A stretch of 64,000 nucleotides of DNA from Rhynchopus euleeides (taxonomy: Eukaryota; Euglenozoa; Diplonemea; Diplonemida; Diplonemidae). Under the pieces are notes generated by a model, which worked only from the letters and a program-made list of their open reading frames with translations, had not been told where the DNA came from and ran no database searches. Position 1 is the stretch's first letter. Every line of letters begins with the position of its first letter. Positions 46,300 through 56,730 of the stretch are shown here, piece after piece. Location: NCBI GenBank assembly GCA_963210315.1, contig OY723286.1:744001-808000 (forward strand), written 5' to 3'. The translations under genes were made by a program, and so were the position numbers.

Positions 46300-48053
46300 G
46301 ATGGAGGGGGGTGGGATGGGGTCGGCCTGGTGGGTGGAGGAGGTGGAAGTGGTGAAGAGGAGAACGAGGAGGAGGAAGAGGAACACTCAGCGAGTCATCC
46401 TGAGGAGAAGAAACGCTCTGATACCGAGGGTGGGGGTGGGAGTGGGGGGATGGTGGTGGTGGTGTTCACAACAGGGAACAAGCGGCTGCAGGGGGGGAGG
46501 GGGGGGGGGGGTGTGGGGGGGTTGGGGCCGTTTCGATGGTTTTCAACTGCATTCCGATCGGCCCACAACTACGCATCAACGAGTTAGTTCGGCCCGTGGG
46601 ATCAAGTCCTCCTGTGGGGTGGGGGCCAGCGGGTGCGAGACCCGTGTGGGGCCCCCGCCTGAGGAGGGCTGTTGTAGTTTTGAGGGTGTCCCACGCAGGA
46701 GGTCCTTTTCCGCCCATTGGGATTAGCACGGCTATATGGGTCGGAGAAGGGAAGGGAATAAAGAGAGTAGAGTAGACTAGAGTAGAGTAGAAAAGACAAG
46801 ACGCCTGAAAAGCAAAAGGAAGCGGACAAAAGGCCCATGGAATACACCTCCAGCCCAGCCCAGCCCAGCAGAAGGCGAGGCGGGGCGAGGCAGCTGCGCC
46901 GCTGTGGCACAACCACCTGCACCTGCACCCCACCACCCCCGCCTGCGGGGCAAAGCAAATCAAAGCAGGAGGCACATCAGGGCAGCGCATGCAGTTCACT
47001 CCCATGCAGAGGTGGTTTTCGCAGACGGATGCCTCGACCAAGGCCACCAACCCGCGTGCACGTGCACCACACACAACGCTGCCGCACATTCCTCCTGTCG
47101 GGGGTTCCCCGAGGAGGTCTCAGCGGCCGCAACGTGGTGGTGCACGGCAGGCGGGCGGGTGATGCCTTCTCTGTGTTCGTTCGAGTGCTCCCGCTGCGAC
47201 CCGTCCGCAATAAAGACGGGCTACCTCTCTGGATGTGTGCGTGTGTGCTTGCTGCGAAAAAGAGAGACGTTAATGGTAGATGGTTCAATTCACTATGATA
47301 CGACACGACACGATACGATGCGGCACGTGGTGTCTTGGTCCTCTGAAGATGGATGGGTCGTACGGGGAGTGTTAGTGTAACTAGGAGCTCCACTCACACC
47401 CCCACACAGGTCGCGCTTTTTCCTAACGACCTCAGCGGTTGCAGATCTACGCGCTGAACTTAAGCATATCACTCAGCGCAGGAAAAGAAAGCAACAGCGA
47501 TGCTCCTAGTAACTGCTGAGGCTTAGAAAAGGAAATCGGCAACAAATCAGCCACAAGGCACAGGATGCCTCTGTGGGGCACGGTGTGTCCTCTCCCAGCG
47601 ACATTCAGGCTCCCAGGCGGGTGCTGCCCACTTGCACTTGTGTCAGAACAAGGCACAACCGGGCAACACAAACGCCAAATGGCTCATCTCGTCTAGGCCG
47701 GGAGGGCACATACCGCGCCTTGTTGCGGTTTCGGGGACGCGGGGATGCAGGGGATGAAAAAGCAAAAGAGGGGCATACAACGCGAAGAGGTGGGGGTAGT
47801 CCAGTAGTCCAGTAGTCCACCGCCACCCAAAAAAGAACAAACAAAGCAGTGCGGAGAGGTGGGGGGCTACAGAGCTCCCCCGCCCGTCCTGCCCTGCTCT
47901 GCCATGCCCTTGTCTTTGTGTTTCTGTTTGAAGTTGAGTTTGAGAGCAACAAAGAAGCCACACACAGCTGTCTCCATCACCCAGCCACCCAGTCGCCACA
48001 CAGCCTGTTGGGGCTCAGCAGCAACATCTGTACCGCAAGGGGTCTCTGCCCTC
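46300..48053. other. Intergenic, containing an LSU rRNA fragment
   Basis: G run at 46500-46512; no protein gene. 46530-46740 is unusually rich in short GC hairpins. The only recognisable feature is the rRNA fragment listed separately. Confidence 0.5.
47428..47516 (+). rRNA. 5' fragment of large-subunit (28S) rRNA, probably a dispersed pseudogene
   Basis: GACCTCAG followed by GCTGAACTTAAGCATATCAC, AGGAAAAGAAAGCAACAGCG and CCTAGTAACTGC is the start of nuclear LSU rRNA: the universal GACCTCA...CCGCTGAACTTAAGCATAT...GGAGGAAAAGAAA...TAGTAAC core. After about 47516 I can no longer follow the expected GCGAGTGAA region, and there is no 5.8S sequence (GAAGAACGCAG) upstream, so this is not part of an intact rDNA unit. 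Some divergence could be genuine for the species, so a little more of the fragment may extend downstream. Confidence 0.8.
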
Positions 48054-48422
48054 CTACATGACCCAGGTGCGGCACGTGATCTCCTTGCAGCAGCGGCTCA
48101 CCTTCTGGCAGATCCCGTACTTCCACATGTGGTCGGAACACACAGACTCGTCCGTCTGCTCGTACCCGGCCGGGCACGACGGCATGGCCTGGCAGCAGAT
48201 GGGCGCCTCAGGCTGCTTCACCCTGCAGCGGATCGTGCTGCAGCACAGCGACGCCTCCTGGCACAGCCCGGCCTTCACGTCGGCCGCCGTGCACGTCGCG
48301 TCGCGCGTCGTGTCGGCAGGGCACGTCGGGAACGCCAGGCAGCAGATCTGCTGCGCCTCCGCCTGCACCCCCGCAGCGATGAGGCACGCCGCCGCCAGCA
48401 GGATTGTGCGCGATGCGAACAT
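48054..48422 (-). CDS. Small secreted Cys-rich protein with two repeats, 122 aa
   Basis: The ATG at 48422 starts MFASRTILLAAACLIAAGVQ, a clear signal peptide. The mature chain has two ~45-residue repeats of pattern ICC-x-A-(F/M)-P-(T/S)-CPA-x(8-10)-C-x(8)-G-(L/I)-CQ-x(3-5)-CC-x(3-4)-C (QQICCLAFPTCPADT and PICCQAMPSCPAGYEQ), eight cysteines each, so a disulphide-stabilised exported protein. I do not recognise the family. CACCCCACAG lies ~50 bases upstream of the ATG and could receive a leader exon. Confidence 0.75.
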   Translation of the reverse strand: MFASRTILLAAACLIAAGVQAEAQQICCLAFPTCPADTTRDATCTAADVKAGLCQEASLCCSTIRCRVKQPEAPICCQAMPSCPAGYEQTDESVCSDHMWKYGICQKVSRCCKEITCRTWVM

Positions 48423-49293
48423 TTTGTAGTTGGTGTTGTGGGTAGGTCTTGTGGTCTGGGTGTCCTGTGGGGTGTCGGTGTGCACTGATGTGATGCGAGG
48501 AGTGTTGGCGACGCGAATGAGTGCAACAGGTGCAGTGTACGGGTGTGGCAGTGTGGGTGGGCTTTGTCACTTCAGCTGCATTGCACCTTCTGCACCTGAT
48601 GTGCGGTGCTGCAAGACGAGAGGATGAAACATGAAACTCAAACCTGAAGCAGAATCACTTCAGGCGAAAGGTGGAACAAGATGCCACATGGGCAAACAAA
48701 CAGCGCTTGGCACAGATGACCAGGCAACGGGAATACAAACAGCGAACAGGCACAGCACTGCCGACCTTTGCCGGCAGTGCTGTCTATAGGAAACAAACAA
48801 CAAAGCGAGGATCTGCCGGGGTCTATAGCAAGAACGGCAACAAGGTCAGAACCTTCGGAAGTGGGTGAGTGCGTGAGAGCCGGAATGGACGCAACCGCGT
48901 GCACACACCCACACCGTGACGGTGCGAGTGCGAGCAGAGGGCAGTGCGGTGCGACTCTGCGGCCTCAGCCTACTGGGCAAAGGCATTACGCCTACGCCGC
49001 TGTGTTCAGATTCGTACTTTCGTTTCAGTTCATTCAGCGAGACAAGACAACACAAGAATAAGGAACAAGTGGAGACGTGCCGTATGTGGGTTGTGTGAGA
49101 CACACAGACACAGAAACCAGTGTGGTGGTTGTCAGGCGAGTTGAACACATGAAGAAGAGAAGAAGATGTGGAGTGGATTGATGAAACAGAACCATCAGAA
49201 ACAAGACTTGTCACACTGTGATCAGACCACATCAGATCACATGCCAAGCTCCTGGACATGGCGCCAGGCAGCAAGGTAGTGGGTGTTGAACTG
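48423..49293. other. Intergenic
   Basis: No gene supported. Direct inverted block at 48760-48790 (CTGCCGACCTTTGCCGGCAG) is a short hairpin. Confidence 0.4.
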
Positions 49294-50427
49294 CTAGCGG
49301 TTCTGAGCGAAATGGCGCACAATGTTGCGCAGCCGGTTGTCCGCACGCATGACCATGTCGATGGGGAGCATGGTGAAGCGGCCGCCGGGCCCGCCGCGGT
49401 ACTGCAGGTCCGTCTGGCCCTGCTGGGCTGTGCCGCGGCCCCAGTTCCCGTTCTCCAGGTTGAAGAAGTACTCGTTCCCGAAGACCAGGTTGTTTGCGGT
49501 CCACACGCCCTCGTTGTTGCTGACCTCTGTGTGCATCCCGCCCATCTGATGTCCTCCCATGAGCGCGACGGCCTTATGCAAGGCCAGCGCGTCCCTGTCC
49601 AGGCTGATGTCGAGGCGCTCAAACACGTCGAAGAAGTGCTGCAGCGTGTCCGGGTGCGGGAAGTTGTCGTTGTTGAAGCGCTTCTGCGGGATGCGCGACG
49701 CGTCCCCCACACACAGCCGCCCGGTCTCTGCCGGTGCCGTGAAGTCGCGCCGCCCGGGCCGCCAGAACAGCGACGGGGACCCCATGTACTCGTGCGCCAC
49801 GTTCCCGGCCAGCTGGTACAGGTCTGCGTACGTGATGAAGGGGTGTGCACGCTTCACCGCCTCCAGCGGGTCCGTCACAAGCGACATGATCGTGTTGTCC
49901 GGGATCCGGTTCTCGGGGGCCGTGCGCAGGCACCCCCCGACAGGGCCGCCCACAGGGCGTGCAGACGCGTCGTACGTCGTCACCGCGTGGAACGCCATCC
50001 GCACAAACAGCGGCCGCAGCTCTTCGGGGCTCGACTCGATCAGCTGCCCGATCGACTGCACCACGGGCTGGTACCGCGCACGTGCAGACGCGAGGATCGC
50101 CCGACCCGGCTGTGTCCTGGGCGGCCCGCTCTGTGCGGGTGTGGGTGCCGTGGATGGCGGCACAGGTACAGGTGCAGGTGCAGGCGCTGGTGCGGGCGCT
50201 GGTGCTGGTGCAGGAACTCTGCCACCGCCACCACGCCCGCCCCTCCCGCCACGCCCACCTCCCGTCACAGGTGGCACAGGCACAGGCGCTGGTGCAGGTG
50301 CCGGAGCAGGGGCGGGTGCACCACCACCACCACCACCACCCCGGCCTCCGCGTCCACCACGCTGTGCCTGCACACCAGTCAGCTGCACGGCAAGCAGCGC
50401 CACCAACACGACAGCGGTAGACCTCAT
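49294..50427 (-). CDS. Secreted haem peroxidase of the plant/fungal/bacterial superfamily, 377 aa
   Basis: The ATG at 50427 starts MRSTAVVLVALLAVQLTGVQ (signal peptide), followed by ~85 residues of Gly/Arg and Pro/Ala repeats. The peroxidase domain spans ~110-377: distal site RMAFH (R143, F146, H147), ITYADLYQLAGNVAHEYMGS (class I-like), WRPGRRD, and proximal VALMGGHQMGGMH with H293. Peroxidases of this fold oxidise small substrates with hydrogen peroxide. The sequence looks most like class I (CcP/APX), yet the distal Trp of that class is Phe, as in secreted class II/III enzymes, and a signal peptide is present. An extracellular role is likely. TMLPIDMVM precedes the usual C-terminal helix. 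The ATG follows CACATCACACGCCGCAG. Confidence 0.87.
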   Translation of the reverse strand: MRSTAVVLVALLAVQLTGVQAQRGGRGGRGGGGGGGAPAPAPAPAPAPVPVPPVTGGGRGGRGGRGGGGRVPAPAPAPAPAPAPAPVPVPPSTAPTPAQSGPPRTQPGRAILASARARYQPVVQSIGQLIESSPEELRPLFVRMAFHAVTTYDASARPVGGPVGGCLRTAPENRIPDNTIMSLVTDPLEAVKRAHPFITYADLYQLAGNVAHEYMGSPSLFWRPGRRDFTAPAETGRLCVGDASRIPQKRFNNDNFPHPDTLQHFFDVFERLDISLDRDALALHKAVALMGGHQMGGMHTEVSNNEGVWTANNLVFGNEYFFNLENGNWGRGTAQQGQTDLQYRGGPGGRFTMLPIDMVMRADNRLRNIVRHFAQNR

Positions 50428-51322
50428 TCTCAGTGACTTGCAAGCAATCTGCGGCGTGTGATGTGGTGGGTGAGGGGCGGTACAGGTGGGCCACCTCGCA
50501 GCAAGAGCAACACTCAAAGACCCTCCGCCTTACCGTGAGACAGGGCGAGGCAACAAGCAAGGCAGAGCACAAACAGGTGGGGGGGGGGAGTGGGAGGACG
50601 AACTGCTCTCTCGCAAAAAAAGAAACGCGGGTCATTCTCAGGGTAAAAGATAGGGTTCCGGGCTGCGCGCCGAAAACCGGGGGTAATCGGGGGTAAAATT
50701 TCAGCCATTTCCCCAACTGGAAGGGCTTCCCTTCCCACAACCCCACCCCACCCCACGCCACTCAACTGGGATGGGCAGGGTGGCTCCTCTGCGGGGGCCG
50801 CTGCCAGGTCCGAGAGGAGCGCGCTCCTTCTTGGCGCCAACGCGAAGGAGCCAGTCGATGAGAAAGGCGTTCGGGAGAGCGCGGTGGTGTTGAAAGCACC
50901 GCAGGTTGCCCTTGCAGACTTGGTTCTGGACAGGCACAGGCCACATGGGGGGTCTGGGGGGCGGAGCCCCCCAGCCGCCGGAGGCCACGGTAGTGAGCAT
51001 CTGTTCCTTGTAACCGTACGATTCTGTGAGCTGCCTGCATCCTCCCGGGTGGTCTGTATTCCATCCCCAATTGACCTCAAAGGGTGTTGGATATAAGACA
51101 GGCAGACGGCACAGGGGGGTCTGGGGGGCGGAGCCCCCCAGCCGCCGGAGGCCACGGTAGCGAACAGCTGATTCTGCTCCATAGTCGCACGCCGCATGTA
51201 GTCAACGTGCACCTTGTGCTCAACAGGTTCATCGGGCTAACCCTGGGGCAGGGCACTGTGCTCTTGCCCCCGGCCTCCTCTGGCCAAAAAGTACCCTGGA
51301 ATAGTACCCGGACAGAATCTCA
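50428..51322. other. Intergenic between peroxidase and hAT element
   Basis: No gene. Contains the dimeric hairpin repeat at 50943-51174. Confidence 0.5.
50943..51174. repeat. Dimeric GC-rich hairpin repeat, second locus
   Basis: Blocks at 50943-51007 and 51111-51174 match those at 41498-41734, with the same spacing (about 170) and a related spacer (GATTCTGTG...CTGC...TCCT). Confidence 0.85.
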
Positions 51323-54300
51323 GAAAAATCAGGGGATAAGATAGGTCTGGTTTTCCGGTTTTCAAAACCAGGGTTTCCCGGTTCCCGGTTTTCTGAAAAA
51401 AAAAAAAAAAGGCCGGTCTCATTTTTGGCGTTTTTTTTGTAACTTTGGGACAGTAAAACAGTCAGAAAAAACGCCAGAAAAAAATAGAAAGTGACCCCAT
51501 CGTGATCCGCACGGAGCTCAAATAGTCCAAAGAAGGCAGAGAAGCGGAGAAGAAAAAATGGACCTAGCGGGTGGCCCGGTGGGGCCCGGTGGGTGGTGAT
51601 GCCCTCGTCATGCAGGTCTCTTCTGTTTTGAAGTTTCGAGATCCTCCATTGTGTGATGGTCCCGCAGAACTGGCACAGAACCGTCCTCCGTAGGGATCAC
51701 ACCGAGCCTTCACATGTCAGGTGTCTGACTGGTGGCACCCACGACACACCCACACCCCCACGCGCCTGCAGGCATACTGTAAGAAGATATGTCAAAGCGG
51801 AGAGCGCATCAGGCCCAGCTGGGCGCGTTTGGCTTTGCATCGCAGAGGGCGGTGCGGGGGACGGTGCAGGAGGTGGGCGGGCCGCAGTATCACACTGGGT
51901 ATGACCAGTGGAAGGCGGGCAAGTACCCCGGGCAAGACCGATATGCCAACTTGCACGCCTTCCTCTGCAACCAGTGCTCGATCCGCGGCTTCAGCAACCA
52001 CCAAGCCGCCTCAAACAGGCACCTTGTCGCGCTGTGCAAGGCATTCGATGCTCTTGCTCGCGCGGACGACGAGGTGGCACCTCATATGAGGAAGCCCCTG
52101 AGTAGCCTCGTCAAACTGGCAAAGACAAAGGCAGACGAAATGCCGTTGGTGGAGAGCGAGGCCGTGCCGGCGCCTGCCCCGACACAGCAGGCCCCAGCCC
52201 TCGTCGCAGATCTTGCGATTGCACGGCAAGTTGAGGTCGAGATGGCAGCTGATGATAATGCGGAGAGATCAGCTGAAGCTCTGGAGGCCGCGATCGCCAA
52301 TGAGCGCCAACGCGCGAGGGGCTACACCACCACCCCCGTGCGCAACTCCAACGACTGCCTGTACCCTTCCCTCCACAAGCACGAGGTCTACGCCTACGTG
52401 GAGGCAAAGTTGATGGCGCAGTACGCGGGGCCCGTCGGCTTGGATGCGCCTGCCGAGCCCTTCCCCCGCGCCAGCGAGATGGTGCATGTCCCGGAGGACA
52501 TCCAGGGGGACAGCCGGGTGATGGGAATGCTGCGCGAATCCCACGCGTGGGCAAAACCCACACCCGAGGGGCTGGCGTGCCGCGCTTGCCTTGACGCAAG
52601 CAAGCGCGGTGTCTTCGTCGGGCGGTGCCTGCCATGGAATGAGGTGAAGAGCCGCTTCACCTCCCGCGCGAAGGAGCACACCGAGGCAACGAGACAGAAG
52701 CACACCGAGAAGTGGGCACAGTGGCTGGCAAGAGAAGACTCGGTGCGCCGACATGGGACTGCAGGAGAGATCCGCTCCACAGCTCACCAGAGGGCCTGGG
52801 TCAACTCTAAGGTGAAGCAGCTTCAGAACACCGAGATGCTCTGCCGCCTGCTGCACGACGTACAGTACTGTTGCAGCAACAACGAAGCCCTCACGACGAC
52901 CCTCGCATCCCTCCGCGTGCGTGACAGCTACACTTCCCCAGAAGTAAAGTCTTTCAATGCTACATACCACAACCTCACCTCGAACACAATCTACGACGAA
53001 GTAGTGGGTCTGATGGCAAGCCACGCCATGGCGGAAGTGAAGCACAAGATTGAAAGATCCCCGTTCGTATCCATCATCACGGACGAGACGCAGGATGTGA
53101 CACGCCAATCGCAATTTTGCATCCTGATCCGGGTCATCGACCCAACCACCTTTGATACCAACGAACTGTTCTGGCGCATGACTCCGCTGAACACATCACA
53201 GACTGCGACAAACATCACAGATTTCTTGATTCAACAACTCGACGACCTTGGCGACGGTTTCTGGAACAAGATGCTTGCGTTTGCGTCGGATTCGTGCAAC
53301 ACCATGGGCGGGAGTCGTAAGGGTGTTCAGTTGCAGGTGAAGGTACGGAAAGCACCGTACTCCTTCTGGGCGGCTTGTCGGGCGCATGCACTCAATCTTG
53401 TTGCGATGCACACTGCCAAGGACCACCCTGTCATCCGCGCAAGCTACGACCTTGTCTCCAGCACGTTTGCCTTGCTGTACAGGGGTGCTGGGAATGGCAC
53501 AGGCAAACTCCGGTGCTTTCGGGAATGCATGTCCGCTTTGGAGAGGATCGATGGCTTCGGGTTCTGGCGTGAGCGCGACTTGTGCAGTGTTGGAGACACC
53601 CGCTGGTGTTCGCATGAGCGTTGTGCGCAGAGTCTGACTGACTGCCTCAAAGGGGTGGTCATGTGTATCAACAAGCTGGATCATGAGAAGGCAGTTGCCC
53701 TGCGTGCGGTGTACCAGGAGAGCAGCACCCTCGTCGGGTTATTCCTGATGCGGGAGGTGATGCACTGTCTTGGCGCCTTCTCGCGGTGCATACAGCATGC
53801 AAGCCTGTGTTTCGGTGATCTCCCTCGCATCGCGACACACTATGCATGCAAGATCGGAAAGCTGTTAGAACGACCCGACCTGTCTCCGACCTACGCATCC
53901 TGCTGGATACTGATCAATGACGCCCGGCCTTCTTGCCCTCCCATCACGGAGGAGTTCGTGGCACAGTATCACGAGCAGTACGCAAAGCCCTACCTCCGTA
54001 CCCTGAAGGAGGAGATCGAGGGGCTGATGGATGACTTCGGGGTGCTTGCAGCATTCTCTGTGTATGATCCCTGGTGCCCCGACTTCGACAACGCAGCAGC
54101 AGCGGCACAGAAGCTCAAAGCACTTTGCGATCATTTCTGCGAGCCCAAGGTGATGACATTTGAGGATGCCGACGGGGTGCAGAAGGAGACGGAACCGAGT
54201 GCACCGTACTTCCCGGCCGAAGAGCGGGGTCTGCTGGAGTTGGAGCTGGCCAACGTGCGAATGAAGCTGAAGGAGACCGCACAAACACAGGAGGATACCC

Positions 54301-55074
54301 GCAGCCGCAGATTCAGCACTCTCATCAAAGCATTCTTGAAGAATCAGCTGAACCGTCTCGCCTTCCCGCACACCTCGCGTCTCCTGCAGATTGTGCTGAC
54401 CATCCCCTTGTCGACAAGTAGTGCTGAGCGGATGTTCTCCAAGCTCCGCATCATCAAGAACAGGCTCAGCAACCGTATGGGCGACGCCAAGCTGCAGAAC
54501 ACGCTGGCCATCTGTATGGAGGGTAGTGTCACTCCGGACGGGATTCCGGAAGCGGCGCTCCGTCAGTACGTGGACGCATTCACATCGGAAGAACGAAAGC
54601 TCAGCTACTGTCCCTTCGGGGAGCTGCGGGCGGCACAGCAACACGCCACTGCTGTTCGGCAGAGCCTGGCACAACCATGGTGGGTGTGATCCTGAGTCGG
54701 TTGGTGCCGGGGCTCGTGCGCCCCCCCCCCCCCCCTCCCCGCCGGCTCACTCCGCCGCCCCCCCCGCCCCCGTCCTCCTCCCTTCCTCTCTGCTTCCCCC
54801 TCCCCTGACCTCTTGCCCCGCCCCTTAGAGCATTGTTGTTTGTGTTGTGCATGTCTTTGTGCTAAGAGTTCGTAGAAGAAAAAGTAGAACCTGCTGCGCT
54901 TGCCCCACCAAGCAGCCTCAGTACGACAGGACGCGCGCAGGCACCGGGCCTCTCAGATTCTGGGAGGGTTTGCGCGGGTCGCGCGCGCCGAAGGCGCGCG
55001 CGAAAAATTTTCAAAACCAGAAAAACCGGGAAACGGCGCCAGAAAAAAAGTCTATCTTATACCCTGGAAAAATC
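51323..55074 (+). mobile_element. hAT transposon, apparently complete, with 8-bp target duplication
   Basis: GAAAAATC occurs at 51323-51330 and again at 55067-55074. Inward from these, (C)AGGGGATAAGATAG on the left faces CAGGGTATAAGATAG on the right, which is the CAGGG-type terminus and 8-bp duplication expected of hAT elements. The interior (~3.74 kb) contains one long transposase frame. Subterminal DNA is rich in TTTTCCGG/CCGGTTTT motifs on both sides, a likely transposase-binding array. The first C of the left end is shared with the duplication, so the exact boundary is uncertain by one base. Confidence 0.85.
51789..54689 (+). CDS. hAT-family transposase, 966 aa
   Basis: Uninterrupted from ATG 51789 to TGA 54689. 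N-terminal zinc-finger-like CNQCSIRGFSNHQAASNRH (BED-type DNA binding) and a second Cys pair (ACRACLDASKRG). The RNase-H-like core contains SIITDETQD (D432), AFASDSCN (D501), the ACRAHALNLV insertion and GDTRWCSHERC. The C-terminal hAT dimerisation region has IPLSTSSAERMFSKLRIIKN (E880) and LSNRMGDAKLQNTLAICMEG. D-69-D-379-E spacing is compatible with hAT enzymes. The TDETxD pattern places it near the ZMYM/DUF4371-type branch. No stop or frameshift interrupts it, so the copy could be active. It is the only long plus-strand gene in the window, opposite to all host genes. Confidence 0.92.
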   Translation: MSKRRAHQAQLGAFGFASQRAVRGTVQEVGGPQYHTGYDQWKAGKYPGQDRYANLHAFLCNQCSIRGFSNHQAASNRHLVALCKAFDALARADDEVAPHMRKPLSSLVKLAKTKADEMPLVESEAVPAPAPTQQAPALVADLAIARQVEVEMAADDNAERSAEALEAAIANERQRARGYTTTPVRNSNDCLYPSLHKHEVYAYVEAKLMAQYAGPVGLDAPAEPFPRASEMVHVPEDIQGDSRVMGMLRESHAWAKPTPEGLACRACLDASKRGVFVGRCLPWNEVKSRFTSRAKEHTEATRQKHTEKWAQWLAREDSVRRHGTAGEIRSTAHQRAWVNSKVKQLQNTEMLCRLLHDVQYCCSNNEALTTTLASLRVRDSYTSPEVKSFNATYHNLTSNTIYDEVVGLMASHAMAEVKHKIERSPFVSIITDETQDVTRQSQFCILIRVIDPTTFDTNELFWRMTPLNTSQTATNITDFLIQQLDDLGDGFWNKMLAFASDSCNTMGGSRKGVQLQVKVRKAPYSFWAACRAHALNLVAMHTAKDHPVIRASYDLVSSTFALLYRGAGNGTGKLRCFRECMSALERIDGFGFWRERDLCSVGDTRWCSHERCAQSLTDCLKGVVMCINKLDHEKAVALRAVYQESSTLVGLFLMREVMHCLGAFSRCIQHASLCFGDLPRIATHYACKIGKLLERPDLSPTYASCWILINDARPSCPPITEEFVAQYHEQYAKPYLRTLKEEIEGLMDDFGVLAAFSVYDPWCPDFDNAAAAAQKLKALCDHFCEPKVMTFEDADGVQKETEPSAPYFPAEERGLLELELANVRMKLKETAQTQEDTRSRRFSTLIKAFLKNQLNRLAFPHTSRLLQIVLTIPLSTSSAERMFSKLRIIKNRLSNRMGDAKLQNTLAICMEGSVTPDGIPEAALRQYVDAFTSEERKLSYCPFGELRAAQQHATAVRQSLAQPWWV

Positions 55075-56409
55075 CCGGTGGAAAAAAAAAAGAGGCACCC
55101 CCGGTTTTTCGGGGCAAAATCTCAAAAACCGGGGCTAAGCCCCGTTTTTCGTAACAGTATCTTAAACACTGGTCATTCTTCTTCGTTCTTCTTCGTCCTG
55201 CCCGACACCACCAGCCCCCTCCCCATCCAGAGGGGGCGGGGACAGGGTTCCGTGTGGCGATCAACGTTCCATCAATTTGTTTCCAAACCTTTTTTTTTGA
55301 GACTGCAGACCACCAAGCCTTTTGACGTGCAATACGACCAGCATGCAGTGGTACACCACGTTTTGGTTTTTGGCACACATTTCTCTCTCGTTGCTGATGT
55401 TGCCCTAAGAACAGTTTTTGTGCCCCCATGTTCCAAACTTCCTTTGTGTTCTGTGGAGTGAATGCAGGGGGGGGGGGGGCGGCAGGATTGTGGAGATCAT
55501 AGCTGTGGGGAAGGACAGTTCAAGACTGCCCCCCCGCCACTAAAAAGTCATAGCAGAGTGGGCCGCACTTCGCTCCGGCGCTGAAAATGGCGGCGCTTTC
55601 GGTGAACAGTTCTTGTTGCTCTTATGAGAAAAACACCCAAACCTTGCCAAAAAAACAGCATACCGAGAGCGACGACACCCAGCGAGAGAGAGGAGGGGAA
55701 TGAGGCAAGACACGGGAAGGATTGAGAAAGGCAAACAGGAGGGAGGGGGGGGGAGGGAAACCCCTCCCCCCCTCCCCAATCAAAAAAATGGTCACCCCCT
55801 CCCCCCCAATTTGGCGGCCCTTGCCCCCCGATTTGTTATCTTCTGGTTTTCCCTTCTGCTTCCAGAAGGGCGTTTTTGTTTTTCGAAAAAAATCATACGT
55901 TTTTGTCTGAAGTCTGTGTTGTCTGTGGGGGGGGAAAGCAGGAGGGGTGGCCCTTTGAGAAGCGGGATACATCAACCCCCACCCCCCGTTGAGCTGTTCG
56001 TTGTGGAGAGCAGGTAGGTCACACCGAGCAAACTCCGATGATCCTACCGATCACTGTCCATCACGCACTCAGGCAAACACTCGGCGCCCTCGTCAGCTGT
56101 CTATGGTTCCCATGGGGGGGTAGGTATTTCCGTGTGCACACACCCGAGGAAAAAGAGCGGCGGCAAATAACAATATTGTGTTGAGAAAAAAGGGCTTGCC
56201 GGGGCTGTGCCCCGTCTTGTTCACGGGGCCCCTCATCGTTTGTTTTGCCAAAGGGGCGCTTCCCAGCCATGTTTTGCAGGAAAGGAAAAAAATGGGTAAA
56301 AAAGGTGGACGGCAGGCATCCAGAAATAGCGTGAATGGGTGGGTGGGTGTGCTGGCGCCAGAGGCACCGGCAGCAGCGCGCCCTCTATGTGTGGCAGCAG
56401 CTGGGGGCA
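55075..56409. other. Intergenic after the hAT element
   Basis: Contains a hairpin around CCGGGGCTAAGCCCCG at 55123, G run at 55469, and pyrimidine runs 55750-55810. No gene supported. Confidence 0.5.
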
Positions 56410-56730
56410 TCAGCGGTAGGTCTTGATGAGGGTGACCTTGCCGTCGTCGGAGAATGTCATCTCGATGAAGAACTTCCAGTCCATCATCAGCTTCCGCGCA
56501 AACCCGACGAACTTCACGGTGTTGCCCTCCAGGGTGGGCTCCTCGGTGCGCGCGTTCGACGGCATCGGGTTGGCATCGACGTACGCCTTGTAGGCAGCCT
56601 TGCCCTCGTGCTTCCCATCCTTGAAGTGGTCCAGCACAACATCATCCGCACACATCGCAATCAGATCGTCATTCTTCCCCTCGGTCCGCAGACGGGTGAA
56701 CTCCTTCGCGAGCTCCAGGTAGTTCACCAT
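56410..56730 (-). CDS. Small NTF2/SnoaL-like protein, 106 aa
   Basis: The ATG at 56730 starts MVNYLELAKEFTRLRTEGKN. Pattern and length match one SnoaL/NTF2-like domain: N-terminal helix, DDVVLDHFKDGKHEGKAAYK (the loop before the long helix), then strands NTVKFVGFARKLMMDWKFFI and EMTFSDDGKVTLIKTYR at the end. No signal peptide, so probably cytosolic. The pocket of this fold binds small ligands in isomerases and hydrolases; no catalytic set is recognisable here. ACCCCAACAG upstream could accept a leader. Confidence 0.72.
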   Translation of the reverse strand: MVNYLELAKEFTRLRTEGKNDDLIAMCADDVVLDHFKDGKHEGKAAYKAYVDANPMPSNARTEEPTLEGNTVKFVGFARKLMMDWKFFIEMTFSDDGKVTLIKTYR

